In this document: in pieces, positions 33,354-42,368 of the stretch
How positions within the stretch are numbered: position 1 is the stretch's first letter
How the letters are laid out: the number at the start of each line of letters is the position of its first letter
Source: Alphaproteobacteria bacterium
GTDB taxonomy: Bacteria; Pseudomonadota; Alphaproteobacteria; Rs-D84
Length of the DNA: 54,447 bases
Assembly: GCA_017642585.1 (NCBI GenBank)
Contig: JAGCOR010000024.1
Location: 1 to 54,447 of the forward strand
Reading direction: 5' to 3'
Notes under the pieces: model-generated
What the model was told of the DNA's origin: nothing
The model's database searches: none
What the model saw: only the letters and a program-made list of their open reading frames with translations
Program-made: the position numbers and the translations under genes

Positions 33354-34769
33354 TTTAAAGATTTGATTAAAAATGCCCCTCTGGCCCCTGGCATCTATAA
33401 AATGTATGATGACATGGGTAATTTGTTATACGTGGGCAAAGCAAAGAATTTACTTAACAGATTGCGTCAATATATCGACATTTCAAAATTGGAAAACCAT
33501 AAACAAATTATGCGTACATTGGTGGCCAAAGTTGAATGGGAAATAACCCAAACCGAATCAGATGCTTTAATTTTGGAACAAAACTTAATCAAAACATTAA
33601 AACCAAAATACAATGTGATGCTGACCGACGGAAAAATGTATCCTATGTTGGCTTTGACAAAGCATGAATTTCCACGTCTGTTAAAATTCCGTGGCAAAAT
33701 TTCACAACGCAGGGATGTTTATGGACCATACCCATCTGTATCTTCATTGAACGAAACGATTAAAACAATTCAACGCGTTTGTAATTTACGAACCTGTAAT
33801 GACACCTTTATGAAGAATCGTTCCAGACCGTGTTTGTTATATCAAATTGGTCGATGCAGTGCACCATGTTGTTTACCACAAAAAAACTATGATAAAAATG
33901 TTCAATTGGCACGCAGAATTTTAACAGGAGACAGCGAACCTATCATTTCTGATTTGACTAAATTGATGAAAGATTTATCCACCAAACAAGATTATGAAAA
34001 CGCTGCAATTATTCGTGATAAAATAACCGCATTAACAAATACATCAAATCGCGGTATACGCCAAAACACGCCGTATACACCAAATATTGATTGGGATAAA
34101 AATGTTACAGATTTGGAAAATTGGTTGGGTATAAAAATTGAATCTGCGGGTGTGTTTGATAACTCCCATTTGTTTGGTAAAAATCCAGTTGGTGCAATGA
34201 TTGCTTTTGGTCATGAAGGTTTTATAAAATCTTCATATCGTCATTTCAAATTACATGATATGCAACGCGCAGGAAATGATATCGCCATGATGGAAGAATT
34301 CGTCCAACGCGCAATCAAAGATTGTCCAAAAATGGATTTAATTATTGTCGATGGTGGTATCGCACAATGGAATATTGCGAATCGCGTTTGTGATGGCAAA
34401 ATTCCTGTATTGGGTGTTACCAAAGGCGAAGTTAGAAATGGTGATGAACATTTTATTATGCCTGATGGTTCTGTGAATAAATCATTACCAAAAGATTCCG
34501 CCCTATTTCTATTATTACGTGCGGTTCGTGACGAAGCACATCGATTTGTTATTACATATCACAGATCTGTGCGCGCAAAACAATTAACCGCTTCGGTTCT
34601 GGATTCAATCGAAGGTATCGGCCCGATTCGAAAAAAGCAATTATTACAATATTATGGTTCGGTTAAATCGGTTATGGATGCAGATTTAAAATCACTGATG
34701 CACGTTCCGGGTCTTGGTAAATCCGCTGCTGAAAAAATATATGCATATTTCCATTCTGACGTGTTATAA
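33342..34769 (+). CDS. uvrC: Excinuclease ABC subunit C
   Basis: UvrC makes both incisions in nucleotide excision repair. The 475-residue protein has an N-terminal GIY-YIG nuclease (PGIYKMYDD, YVGKAKNLLNRL), a UVR domain (LMKDLSTKQDYENAAIIRDKI), the RNase H-like 5' nuclease (DNSHLFGKNPVG, IIVDGGIAQW, RDEAHRFVI; Asp, Asp and His match the E. coli active site), and tandem helix-hairpin-helix (IEGIGPIRKKQL, VPGLGKSAAEKI). It is well short of the usual ~600 residues, apparently by shorter linkers. The ATG at 33342 is preferred to the upstream frame, which overlaps pilin 5. Confidence 0.95.
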   Translation: MNTQFKDLIKNAPLAPGIYKMYDDMGNLLYVGKAKNLLNRLRQYIDISKLENHKQIMRTLVAKVEWEITQTESDALILEQNLIKTLKPKYNVMLTDGKMYPMLALTKHEFPRLLKFRGKISQRRDVYGPYPSVSSLNETIKTIQRVCNLRTCNDTFMKNRSRPCLLYQIGRCSAPCCLPQKNYDKNVQLARRILTGDSEPIISDLTKLMKDLSTKQDYENAAIIRDKITALTNTSNRGIRQNTPYTPNIDWDKNVTDLENWLGIKIESAGVFDNSHLFGKNPVGAMIAFGHEGFIKSSYRHFKLHDMQRAGNDIAMMEEFVQRAIKDCPKMDLIIVDGGIAQWNIANRVCDGKIPVLGVTKGEVRNGDEHFIMPDGSVNKSLPKDSALFLLLRAVRDEAHRFVITYHRSVRAKQLTASVLDSIEGIGPIRKKQLLQYYGSVKSVMDADLKSLMHVPGLGKSAAEKIYAYFHSDVL

Positions 34770-34770
34770 T
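34762..34770 (+). promoter_or_regulatory. Extended -10 promoter of pgsA
   Basis: TGTTATAAT at 34762-34770, overlapping the uvrC stop codon, 33 nt before the pgsA ATG. The -35 is poor. Confidence 0.45.
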
Positions 34771-34802
34771 CAACTGTGTAAAAAGAACAAAAAGGATTTA
34801 TT

Positions 34803-35402
34803 ATGAAAGTATTTGTTAATTTCTTGTCCGCATTTCGTATTGCTGCGGCTTTTTTAATCATCCCAACAATCATGTTAAAATGGTCATGGGTGACTGTGAT
34901 TTTATATGCCTTGGCCGCAATGTCCGATTGGTTTGACGGCTTTTTGGCACGCAAATATAATTGCTGTTCAAAATTGGGTGGCGTTATGGATCATATCGGG
35001 GACAAATTATTGGTATGCAACACGTTAATTATGTTAACACTGATGATGCCGGTTTGGTTCATTGTGATTCCTGTTATATTAATGATTGCCCGCGAATTAT
35101 ACATCAGTGGTCTGCGTGAATTTTTGGGAACTCAAAAAATTGAAATGCCTGTACCAAAGGCGCGCTTTTCAATGGGCAAAATAAAAACTGCATCCCAAAT
35201 GTTTGCAACTGTTGTCTTTTTGTTGTGGTTTGCAATTGGTTCTTCAATTACCCCTGCAACTGACAGTCGTGTTATCTTTTTCTTGATTTACAGATTGCCA
35301 CAAATTGGAATCTTTTGCTTGTGGTTTTCATTGGCTGCTTCATTGTGGTCCGCAGTACAATATACATTTACATTTACAGCAAAATTAAAAAAGATTAAAT
35401 AA
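34803..35402 (+). CDS. pgsA: CDP-diacylglycerol-glycerol-3-phosphate 3-phosphatidyltransferase
   Basis: PgsA makes phosphatidylglycerophosphate, the first committed step to phosphatidylglycerol. The 199-residue integral membrane protein carries the full CDP-alcohol phosphotransferase signature D-G-x2-A-R-x8-G-x3-D-x3-D, here Asp45-Gly46, Ala49-Arg50, Gly59, Asp63 and Asp67. About five to six hydrophobic segments fit the family. Its AAAAGGA site lies before the ATG. It follows uvrC by 33 nt, a neighbour pair seen in many proteobacteria. Confidence 0.95.
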   Translation: MKVFVNFLSAFRIAAAFLIIPTIMLKWSWVTVILYALAAMSDWFDGFLARKYNCCSKLGGVMDHIGDKLLVCNTLIMLTLMMPVWFIVIPVILMIARELYISGLREFLGTQKIEMPVPKARFSMGKIKTASQMFATVVFLLWFAIGSSITPATDSRVIFFLIYRLPQIGIFCLWFSLAASLWSAVQYTFTFTAKLKKIK

Positions 35403-35429
35403 AAAAAATAACCCAAAAATTACAATTAT

Positions 35430-35456
35430 AAAAATCCGCCTATACGGCGGATTTTG
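35430..35456 (+). terminator. Terminator between pgsA and parE
   Basis: Hairpin AATCCGCC-loop-GGCGGATT flanked by A and T tracts; it can serve pgsA (plus) and parE (minus). Confidence 0.85.
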
Positions 35457-35475
35457 TATTGTATATCAAATTTAA

Positions 35476-37440
35476 CTATACAAATAAATCTTTCACGAAT
35501 TGTGCATGTTCGGTAATAAATTTGAATCTGAATTCAGGTTTTTTACCCATCAAATCATACACCAAAGTTTTTGTTTTTTCGGTATCTTCCAATCCCTCTT
35601 CTGTCTTGGGTGGTAAATCAACACGAATCAATCTGCGTGTCTTTGGCGACATAGTTGTTTCCTTTAATTGATTTGGCATCATTTCACCCAAACCTTTGAA
35701 TCGAGATATTTCAACACGTTTATTTTTATATTTACCGTTCTTTAATTCTTCTAATTCTTCATCTGTGTCTATATACATCGATTCGGTTCCACAGGTTAAT
35801 TTATACAATGGCGGACAAGATAAATACAAATGCCCCCCATAAATTAACTGGGGCATATATTGATAGAAAAACGCCATCAACAGTGATGCAATATGACTGC
35901 CATCGACATCCGCATCAGTCATAATAATTATTTTTTCATAACGCAACTTTGCATCGTCCCAATCTTTCGCAGTTCCCGCACCAATAATATCAATCAAATC
36001 ATTTAATTCTTTGTTGGCACTGAAACGTTCATCAGAATTAGACAATACGTTCAAAACCTTGCCACGCAGTGGCATAATCGCCTGGGTTGCACGATCGCGC
36101 GCCTGCTTTGCAGTACCACCAGCCGATTCGCCCTCCACTATAAATAATTCAGTTCCTTCAACACCATGCTTGGAACAATCTGCCAATTTAGCAGGCATAC
36201 GAATTCTTTTTGTTGGTGTTTTACGCGCAACATCTTTGACTTGTTTCGTCTTGATTCGTGCGTTTGCTAAATTGATAACAAATTCCAATAATGCGTTCGC
36301 AGTTTTTGGGTCAGATGCCAAAAACATTTCCCATGGATCTTTGATTGCGTTTTCTGTATATCTTGCAATTTCAGGATTGGATAATTTTTCTTTTGTTTGA
36401 CCTAAAAACTGTGGTGTTTTGTAAAACACAGATACAATCGCCGCCACAGAATCAAACACATCTTCACTGACAATAGACGCGGCTGATTTATTATTTATTT
36501 TTTCACCGTATGCCTTCAATCCCTTGGTAATTGCGGCCTTAAATCCGGCTTCGTGTGTGCCACCATCAATTGTTGCAATGGTATTACAATATGATGCAAA
36601 AAATCCATCATCAGATGCCGCGCCATTTTCATCAGTCAACACATTCAGCGCCCATTCAACACGTCCCATATCATCTGGAAAATCAACAGAACCCGAAAAT
36701 ATCTTTGGCAAAATGTGTGGTTTGGAATCTGTTTTTTCTGCGACAAAATCTGCAACACCGTTTGGATAGTAAAATACTTTGTCTGCCTCTATATTCATAT
36801 CTTCGGTCAACAAAGATGGATTACAATGCCATTCAATTTTTACCCCACGCGACAAAAACGATTTAGCACGCGCCATGCGATAAATCTTGATTGGTTTGAA
36901 TACGGCATTTTCACCAAATATTTGATCATCCAAAGTAAATCTTATCTTTGTTCCATGTGCCTTGGTTTCCGCACCACGCGAAATTGGACTGGTTGTTTTA
37001 CCACGCGAAAAGGTTTGATGCCATTCATATCCATCACGCGAAATTGTAACAATCATCTCGGAAGACAACGCATTAACAACCGCACTGCCGACGCCATGTA
37101 AACCACCACTGGTTTTATAAACATTATTATTAAATTTACCGCCAGAATGTAATGTGGTTAAAATAACCTCCAACGCAGATTTACCAGGATATTTAGGATG
37201 TTCATCCACAGGAATCCCGCGACCATCATCTGTGATTTCTATGGTTTTAGAATCAATTAAATTCACAACTATCTTTTTTGCGAACCCCGCAACCGCCTCG
37301 TCAATAGAATTATCCATAATTTCGACTGGCAAATGGTGCCATGCTTTTTCGTCTGTTCCGCCAATATACATACCCGGACGCAGACGAACCGGTTCCAAGC
37401 CCTCTAAAACCTGAATATCTGATGCATCATATTTATTCAT
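35476..37440 (-). CDS. parE: DNA topoisomerase IV subunit B
   Basis: ParE is the ATPase subunit of topoisomerase IV, which unlinks daughter chromosomes. The 654-residue protein has the GHKL ATPase fold (EIMDNSIDEAVAG, DDGRGIPVD, TSGGLHGVGSAVVNALS), the transducer Lys, and the TOPRIM domain (EGESAGGTAKQARDRATQAIMPLRGK, DADVDGSHI). The length and the MYIGGTDEKAWHHL region fit ParE rather than the longer GyrB (about 800); the final FRFKFITEHAQFVKDLFV is also typical. No parC is in the window. The start has AGGAAAG before ATG; promoter at 37467-37495. Confidence 0.92.
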   Translation of the reverse strand: MNKYDASDIQVLEGLEPVRLRPGMYIGGTDEKAWHHLPVEIMDNSIDEAVAGFAKKIVVNLIDSKTIEITDDGRGIPVDEHPKYPGKSALEVILTTLHSGGKFNNNVYKTSGGLHGVGSAVVNALSSEMIVTISRDGYEWHQTFSRGKTTSPISRGAETKAHGTKIRFTLDDQIFGENAVFKPIKIYRMARAKSFLSRGVKIEWHCNPSLLTEDMNIEADKVFYYPNGVADFVAEKTDSKPHILPKIFSGSVDFPDDMGRVEWALNVLTDENGAASDDGFFASYCNTIATIDGGTHEAGFKAAITKGLKAYGEKINNKSAASIVSEDVFDSVAAIVSVFYKTPQFLGQTKEKLSNPEIARYTENAIKDPWEMFLASDPKTANALLEFVINLANARIKTKQVKDVARKTPTKRIRMPAKLADCSKHGVEGTELFIVEGESAGGTAKQARDRATQAIMPLRGKVLNVLSNSDERFSANKELNDLIDIIGAGTAKDWDDAKLRYEKIIIMTDADVDGSHIASLLMAFFYQYMPQLIYGGHLYLSCPPLYKLTCGTESMYIDTDEELEELKNGKYKNKRVEISRFKGLGEMMPNQLKETTMSPKTRRLIRVDLPPKTEEGLEDTEKTKTLVYDLMGKKPEFRFKFITEHAQFVKDLFV

Positions 37441-37466
37441 TATTCTTTCCTGTTTTTATCAAGGTA

Positions 37467-37495
37467 TTATTAGAACATTTTCCCTTTTTGTGCAA
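37467..37495 (-). promoter_or_regulatory. Probable parE promoter
   Basis: Minus-strand TTGCAC (37495-37490), 17 nt, TAATAA (37472-37467), about 26 nt before the ATG. Confidence 0.45.
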
Positions 37496-37570
37496 GGCAA
37501 AACTGTTATTAAACGGCTAAAATATAACATTTCAATACACTTGATTTTTAACAAAAGATAACTATATACT

Positions 37571-37579
37571 TGGTATAAT
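37571..37579 (+). promoter_or_regulatory. Extended -10 promoter of dnaJ
   Basis: TGGTATAAT at 37571-37579, no -35 at the right distance, 21 nt before the dnaJ ATG. No heat-shock sigma-type element is obvious. Confidence 0.55.
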
Positions 37580-37600
37580 AAAGAAATAAATGGATAGAAA

Positions 37601-38734
37601 ATGAACAAAAATCCTTATGAAGTATTGGGTGTTGCCCGTGATGCCAGTGATACAGACATTAAAAAGGCATATCACAAATTGGTTATGAAATACCACCCCG
37701 ATAAAAACCCAGGCGACAAAACAGCCGAAGAAAAATTTAAAGAGGTTAACAACGCATTTGATATTTTAAAAGACCCGCAAAAACGTGCCGCATATGATCG
37801 TTTTGGCGATGCTGCTTTTGCTGGTGGCAATGGCGCAGGTGCGGGTTTTGGTGGCAACCCATTTGGAAATGGTTCTTTCCATTTCAATATGGGCGGTGGC
37901 GACATGGGTGGCATGGAAGATATCTTACGCGAAGCCATGCGTGGTTTTGGTTTCGGCGGTGGCTTCGGTGGCGCTGGAACTGGCCGTGGGGCTGCCCAAC
38001 AATCTGGTCGCGATTTATTGGATGAAGTTGTCATAGATTTAAAAGATGCATATTTTGGCACAACCCATACCGTAAAATTTACCAGTGCTGTTAAATGTGA
38101 AAAATGTGGTGGTAATGGAACTGCAGACGGCAAACCTGCAAAAGCTTGTTCAACATGTGGTGGCACTGGATACGTCCACACGCGTCAGGGATTTTTTGCT
38201 GTTGAAACACCTTGCCCTGACTGTAATGGTTTGGGTCGTAAAATTGATAAAAAATGTCCAGATTGTGATGGCACAGGAACCGTTAACAAACAAAGAACAT
38301 TGGATGTCAAAATCCCTGCTGGTATCCAAGATGGTGCCAGATTGCGTTTGGCCGGCATGGGTGAAGCCGCCCAGAATGGTGGTAAACCTGGTGATTTCTA
38401 CCTGGATATTCACATCCGCCCTCACAAAACATTTGTTCGTTCGGGCAATGATTTGCTGATGCACAAAGATATAGATTTCGCAACACTTGCATTGGGTGGT
38501 GAAATAGAAATAGAAACAATAGATGATAAAAAATTATCTGTCAAAATACCCGCTGGCACACAAGTTGGCGAAAAATTGCGTGTTCGTTCACACGGTATGC
38601 CAAATACTCGCGGTGGTTTTGGCGATTTATATATCGAAATTGGTGTAATTATTCCAAAGAAATTGACTGAAAAACAAAAGAAAGCATTAAATGAATTCGC
38701 CGGGATAAAATCGGACAAGAAAGGATGGTTTTAA
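37601..38734 (+). CDS. dnaJ: Chaperone protein DnaJ
   Basis: DnaJ delivers unfolded clients to DnaK and stimulates its ATPase. The 377-residue protein has the J domain with His32-Pro33-Asp34 (KYHPDKNPG), a long Gly/Phe-rich linker (about 72-130), the zinc domain with all four C-x2-C-x-G-x-G repeats ([32 protein letters not shown]), and two C-terminal substrate-binding beta domains. It is a complete type I DnaJ. dnaK is not adjacent, unlike in many proteobacteria. Strong terminator follows. Confidence 0.97.
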   Translation: MNKNPYEVLGVARDASDTDIKKAYHKLVMKYHPDKNPGDKTAEEKFKEVNNAFDILKDPQKRAAYDRFGDAAFAGGNGAGAGFGGNPFGNGSFHFNMGGGDMGGMEDILREAMRGFGFGGGFGGAGTGRGAAQQSGRDLLDEVVIDLKDAYFGTTHTVKFTSAVKCEKCGGNGTADGKPAKACSTCGGTGYVHTRQGFFAVETPCPDCNGLGRKIDKKCPDCDGTGTVNKQRTLDVKIPAGIQDGARLRLAGMGEAAQNGGKPGDFYLDIHIRPHKTFVRSGNDLLMHKDIDFATLALGGEIEIETIDDKKLSVKIPAGTQVGEKLRVRSHGMPNTRGGFGDLYIEIGVIIPKKLTEKQKKALNEFAGIKSDKKGWF

Positions 38735-38755
38735 TCTGGCTTAAAACTAAATAAA

Positions 38756-38787
38756 AACACCTGCTGTAATAGCAGGTGTTCTTTTTC
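38756..38787 (+). terminator. Terminator between dnaJ and dnaA
   Basis: Perfect 10-bp hairpin AACACCTGCT / AGCAGGTGTT, 5-nt loop, then CTTTTT; on the minus strand it also has a T5 tract and could end dnaA. Confidence 0.88.
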
Positions 38788-38813
38788 CCCTTTTTTGTTC
38801 TGGGAACAAAACT

Positions 38814-40100
38814 TTATTTACATAATTTGATTAAATCTTCCATTTCTGCGTTCAATATTAAATCTGATAATTTTTGATTTTCGATTTGAGACAATGCATA
38901 CACAACTGTTGCATGATCACGACCACCACAAACGTTGCCAATTTCAGTCAAAGATAAATTTGTAACATTCTTCAACACAGCCATCATCATTTGACGTGCC
39001 TTGACCAATCTGCGTGCACGTGAATTTCCACAAATTTCATCGTATGAAACACACATTTTTTCGCACATAGATTTTACCATAGACAAAGGTGTTTTATTTT
39101 TTTCTAACAAATTACCCAACAAACGTGTTGCAATTTCCATATCAACACGACACCCCATCAATTCTTCATAAGTTTTGATTTTATTTATAATACCATTTAC
39201 CAAATGACCATCAGCGGCGATATGTTTTGATAATTCATCTGCAACATTCGAATCGATTCCACTACGAACCAACATATTGCGTCTGATGTTTGCATTTGGT
39301 GCAACAACATCTACAACCAAACCAGATGCAAACAAAGATTTAATATGATGATCGAATCCCGCCAATGCACTTGGTGCAACATTTGCAGTCAGCACAACAC
39401 TTTTGCCAGCATCACGCAAATCCATAATCAATTGAACAAATTCATTTGTGGTTGCATTTTTACCAGCCAACGCACAAACATCATCCAATATAAATATATC
39501 GCAATTACGACAAAAATCTTTGAATGAAAATACAGTTTTATCGCGTAAACTGCGCGTGAAGTCTGCAACAAATTGACCGCCACTCATCATGACAACACGT
39601 TTATCTGATTCGGCACAGATACAACCAGCCAACAAAGATTTACCAGCCCCCGATGCGCCACATATAAACAACTGTGAAAATGAAGCACCACCCAATGCCA
39701 TTTTTTTGCATGCAGCCACAGTGAACATATTGTCATCACTGCATATAAATTTATCAAATCCAATAATATTGTTTACTTTTTTAGAATTTGTTTCAGGAAC
39801 ATATTCGCAAACAACATTATCATTAGCAGTTTGATTCACAATATTATTATTAGCATTTTTTACAACGATATTCGCAGTCAAAGAAAAATCCGCTGCTACA
39901 TTTTCAATTACATCTTTATATGAATTTCTAACGTAATCAGCGGCAAATTGATTGTGAGCAACAAGATTCAAACAATTATTTTGGATTTCAAATTGCAAAG
40001 GTGATATCCAAGCAGTAAATCCCGCAGAATCCATTCTGGCAGCAATTGCCTGTTTGATTGATTCTACATTCATATTTTGTTTTATCGCTACCGATTGCAT
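38814..40100 (-). CDS. dnaA: Chromosomal replication initiator DnaA, atypical ATPase site
   Basis: DnaA opens the origin and recruits the helicase. The 428-residue protein aligns throughout with E. coli DnaA: domain I (1-80), linker II (81-108), AAA+ domain III (109-310) and the DNA-binding domain IV with GGRDHATVVYA at 392-402. Walker A is GASGAGKS (148-155) rather than GGTGLGKTH, and Walker B has Asp206-Asp207. The Box VII segment DRLKSRF reads HHIKSLF (251-257): the arginine finger (E. coli Arg285) is Leu256 and Arg281 is His252. The sensor II Arg334 position is His299. These are gap-free alignments made by eye. AAGGAG precedes the ATG. It is not next to dnaN. Confidence 0.88.
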   Translation of the reverse strand: MQSVAIKQNMNVESIKQAIAARMDSAGFTAWISPLQFEIQNNCLNLVAHNQFAADYVRNSYKDVIENVAADFSLTANIVVKNANNNIVNQTANDNVVCEYVPETNSKKVNNIIGFDKFICSDDNMFTVAACKKMALGGASFSQLFICGASGAGKSLLAGCICAESDKRVVMMSGGQFVADFTRSLRDKTVFSFKDFCRNCDIFILDDVCALAGKNATTNEFVQLIMDLRDAGKSVVLTANVAPSALAGFDHHIKSLFASGLVVDVVAPNANIRRNMLVRSGIDSNVADELSKHIAADGHLVNGIINKIKTYEELMGCRVDMEIATRLLGNLLEKNKTPLSMVKSMCEKMCVSYDEICGNSRARRLVKARQMMMAVLKNVTNLSLTEIGNVCGGRDHATVVYALSQIENQKLSDLILNAEMEDLIKLCK

Positions 40101-40128
40101 GTCGTTTGCTCCTTTCCTTTCAAAGAGT

Positions 40129-40141
40129 TTGCGTTGCGCAA
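40129..40141. repeat. Small inverted repeat in the dnaA leader
   Basis: TTGCG-TTG-CGCAA, 28 nt before the dnaA ATG and just upstream of its ribosome site; could form a small leader hairpin. Confidence 0.4.
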
Positions 40142-40233
40142 GGGTATAAAATCCACCTGCAGATAAATACTAAATTCTCTATATAAGAATTTAATATTTA
40201 TATCGCCCTACTCTTTTCTTCTCTCGACTGTTT

Positions 40234-40388
40234 GATTGATATGCATCAATCGTTTGGATACAGAAAACAATTTATAAGATTAATTTCAGTTTGCAACTAA
40301 ATGTTAATTTATTTTTTAACATTTATTTTTTGACAACGATTCGTTTTTTCCCTGGTTTTTCGCACTTTGTATATACACTGTATATACA
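40234..40388. promoter_or_regulatory. AT-rich region upstream of dnaA with inverted and tandem repeats
   Basis: The 297-nt gap between dprA and dnaA holds: an inverted repeat GATTGAT-ATGC-ATCAATC (40234-40251); a tandem 14-bp repeat TTTATTTTTT(A/G)ACA (40308-40321 and 40322-40335); and a 21-nt inverted repeat TGTATATAC-ACT-GTATATACA (40368-40388), whose two GTATATAC cores lie 11 bp apart. I found no exact DnaA box (TTATNCACA) and no convincing dnaA promoter. It may be a dnaA control region or an unwinding region. Confidence 0.5.
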
Positions 40389-40397
40389 TACAAAAAA

Positions 40398-41411
40398 TTA
40401 ATTTAAAACATATCCGCCGTCTTGTTTTCTTATTAAACCTTGTATTTCAAGCATGACCAAATCACCCTTGATTTCCGCAACACTTTTTTTGACAATATTT
40501 GCCAATACAGATTCAGACACAGGAATCATTCCTATTTTATCTAAAAGGTCATTTTGGCATGTTTGATTTTTTTTATTCGTATGTACTTTTTTATCATCAA
40601 AGAAATCATTTAATGACATACACAATGTTGCCTGTCCTGATTTAATCAATGAATTTGGTCCCTGACTGCGTGGATCAGATGGATGCCCAGGCACCGCAAA
40701 TACGGGCTTTTTATAATCCAAAGCGAATCGGGCGGTGGTCATACTGCCTGATTTCATATCTGCTTCACTTATTATTAACATATCGGACAACCCAGCAATC
40801 CAATGATTTCTTTGAACAAAATGATTCGCCATAGGGGTTGTACCAACCGGCATCTCACTGATAATCGCGCCACGATCTAAAATTTCATAATATAACGATT
40901 CGTTTTCCAATGGCCATATATAATCAACTCCGCCTGCCAATACTGCAATTGTTTGTGTATTTCCAGATACATTCAAAGCACCTTTATGTGCCGCAGTATC
41001 AGTCCCAATTGCCATACCTGAAACAACTGTATATCCATGTTCCGCAAAACCCGTTGCCAAATCAGCAATAAATTCCATACCAGCCGCAGTTGAATGACGT
41101 GTTCCAACCACAGAAACCATTTTTTTATTCAGTGTATCTATATTTCCACGCACAGATATCACAGGTGGATGATTTTTAATTGCATATAAATTTTGTGGGT
41201 ACATGGAATCTGTATCGGCAATGTATCTTATTCCTAATTCTTGTGCGCGTTCCATTTCACGTTTCACAGAATCTATGAAATCCTGACTTAAATGCAAAGA
41301 ATCAACCACGGCAAATTCATCATGCATTTCGGCAATTAAATTATTATATTTAACCGCCCCTATGCCAGGACTTCTTAATATCAAAAGTTGCTGTAATAAC
41401 ATATTATCCAT
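40398..41411 (-). CDS. dprA: DNA processing protein DprA
   Basis: DprA binds incoming single-stranded DNA and loads RecA during natural transformation, and also protects recombination substrates. The 337-residue protein has an N-terminal helical domain, the Rossmann-like DprA core (VSVVGTRHSTAAG, VVSGMAIGTDTAAHKGAL, TIAVLAGGVDYIWPLEN, SEMPVGTTPMANHF, QRNHWIAGLSDM, AVPGHPSDPRSQGPNSLIKSG; all classic family blocks) and a C-terminal winged helix. No Shine-Dalgarno sequence precedes the ATG at 41411 (or 41402). The start codon comes 3 nt after the T-tract of the upstream gene's terminator. Pilins and DprA together hint at DNA uptake (inference). Confidence 0.93.
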   Translation of the reverse strand: MDNMLLQQLLILRSPGIGAVKYNNLIAEMHDEFAVVDSLHLSQDFIDSVKREMERAQELGIRYIADTDSMYPQNLYAIKNHPPVISVRGNIDTLNKKMVSVVGTRHSTAAGMEFIADLATGFAEHGYTVVSGMAIGTDTAAHKGALNVSGNTQTIAVLAGGVDYIWPLENESLYYEILDRGAIISEMPVGTTPMANHFVQRNHWIAGLSDMLIISEADMKSGSMTTARFALDYKKPVFAVPGHPSDPRSQGPNSLIKSGQATLCMSLNDFFDDKKVHTNKKNQTCQNDLLDKIGMIPVSESVLANIVKKSVAEIKGDLVMLEIQGLIRKQDGGYVLN

Positions 41412-41414
41412 AAC

Positions 41415-41445
41415 AAAAAAGATTGTAGAACAAATCTACAATCTT
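41415..41445 (-). terminator. Terminator of the gene at 41477-42340, abutting dprA
   Basis: An 11-bp perfect stem AAGATTGTAGA / TCTACAATCTT with a 5-nt loop, followed on the minus strand by T6. Minus-strand TACAAT (41427-41422) within the second arm lies 10 nt before the dprA ATG and could serve as its -10. Confidence 0.8.
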
Positions 41446-41476
41446 CTTGAAGTAAAAAATTACTTTTTATTTAAGA

Positions 41477-42340
41477 TTAGTTAGCAAATTCATTTATCAA
41501 ACCTGCATAATCACTGCAGAATGATTGACTTGGATCTGCTGCGCAAGCTTGTTTGATAGTTTTCAGGTTCTCAACATATCTGTTATATTGTGAAGGATTC
41601 TTTTCTTTCATAACCAACAATTGAGATCTGTACAATTCTTGTTCAGACAAAGCTTTTTGACCCTGGACTTTTCCGCCAATCAATTTGTTTCCGAACAATT
41701 CCATTGCACCAACACCAACTGCTGCACCGCCGACAGAAGACAAAACGATACCTGTTACGCGGTTGCTTTTCTTGGCATCCAAAATACGTTTTTCAACAAC
41801 GTTTTTATCTACCCAAGAACCGCATTCAATGTTTTCACCCCAAACAAAGTATTTAGATTCCAATCCTGATGCAGAAATTCTCGATTCGTCATTAGATTTA
41901 ATATCAACTTTGACGAAGCAAACATTGTTTTGTGGGTTTGTAACATCTTCTACCATGTTGGCATAGTTAGATGTGTTGCTGTATTTTGAAGCCCACACGA
42001 AAGTGTTGCCCATACCAATATTATTGTTTATGCAGGCATTTCTTTCTGCTTCACGCATATCGACCTGTGGTTCTGGCGCAGGTGGAGGTGGAGTTTGAAC
42101 CTGGGCTTGTGGTTGAACCAATGGTTCTGGCTGTGTAGCAGGAACAACATTTGTGTTATAAGTTGCCTGACCTGTTGCAATAGACATACTGTTTAATTGG
42201 TTAACAGATGCTGTGTAACGCTGTGTCGTTGGCGCTGGCGCGACATTGTGAGCAAACATAGATGCGCGTCCATTATCGGCAGCGAAAGCATTTACCGCAA
42301 CCATAGACAAAACCAATACAGAAAAAATTCCCTTCTTCAT
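41477..42340 (-). CDS. Secreted hypothetical protein with glycine-zipper-like segment
   Basis: The 287-residue protein has a signal peptide (about 1-22, NAFAA), a low-complexity Pro/Gln region (about 68-92, alternating PQAQVQ and PPPAPEP), a central domain with Cys residues (ERNACINN, NNVCFVK, NIECGSW), a hydrophobic Gly-rich segment (VLSSVGGAAVGVGAMELFG) and a helical tail with two more Cys. No family is recognised. The Cys pairs and signal fit a periplasmic or outer-membrane-associated protein. The ATG at 42340 has AGAGGA; an extended -10 promoter is at 42369-42397. Confidence 0.7.
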   Translation of the reverse strand: MKKGIFSVLVLSMVAVNAFAADNGRASMFAHNVAPAPTTQRYTASVNQLNSMSIATGQATYNTNVVPATQPEPLVQPQAQVQTPPPPAPEPQVDMREAERNACINNNIGMGNTFVWASKYSNTSNYANMVEDVTNPQNNVCFVKVDIKSNDESRISASGLESKYFVWGENIECGSWVDKNVVEKRILDAKKSNRVTGIVLSSVGGAAVGVGAMELFGNKLIGGKVQGQKALSEQELYRSQLLVMKEKNPSQYNRYVENLKTIKQACAADPSQSFCSDYAGLINEFAN

Positions 42341-42368
42341 GATCAATTCCTCTCTTTGTTATATGGAT

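Noticed and set aside
37672..38181. Minus-strand open frame of 169 residues inside dnaJ
   Set aside because: Pro-rich low-complexity product that arises from reading the Gly/Phe region of dnaJ backwards; no ribosome site or promoter.
40378..40393. CTGT-N8-ACAA resembles the E. coli SOS (LexA) box
   Set aside because: Alphaproteobacterial LexA normally binds GTTC-N7-GTTC, one half-site differs, and the match is part of a larger palindrome with a different centre. No SOS gene follows.
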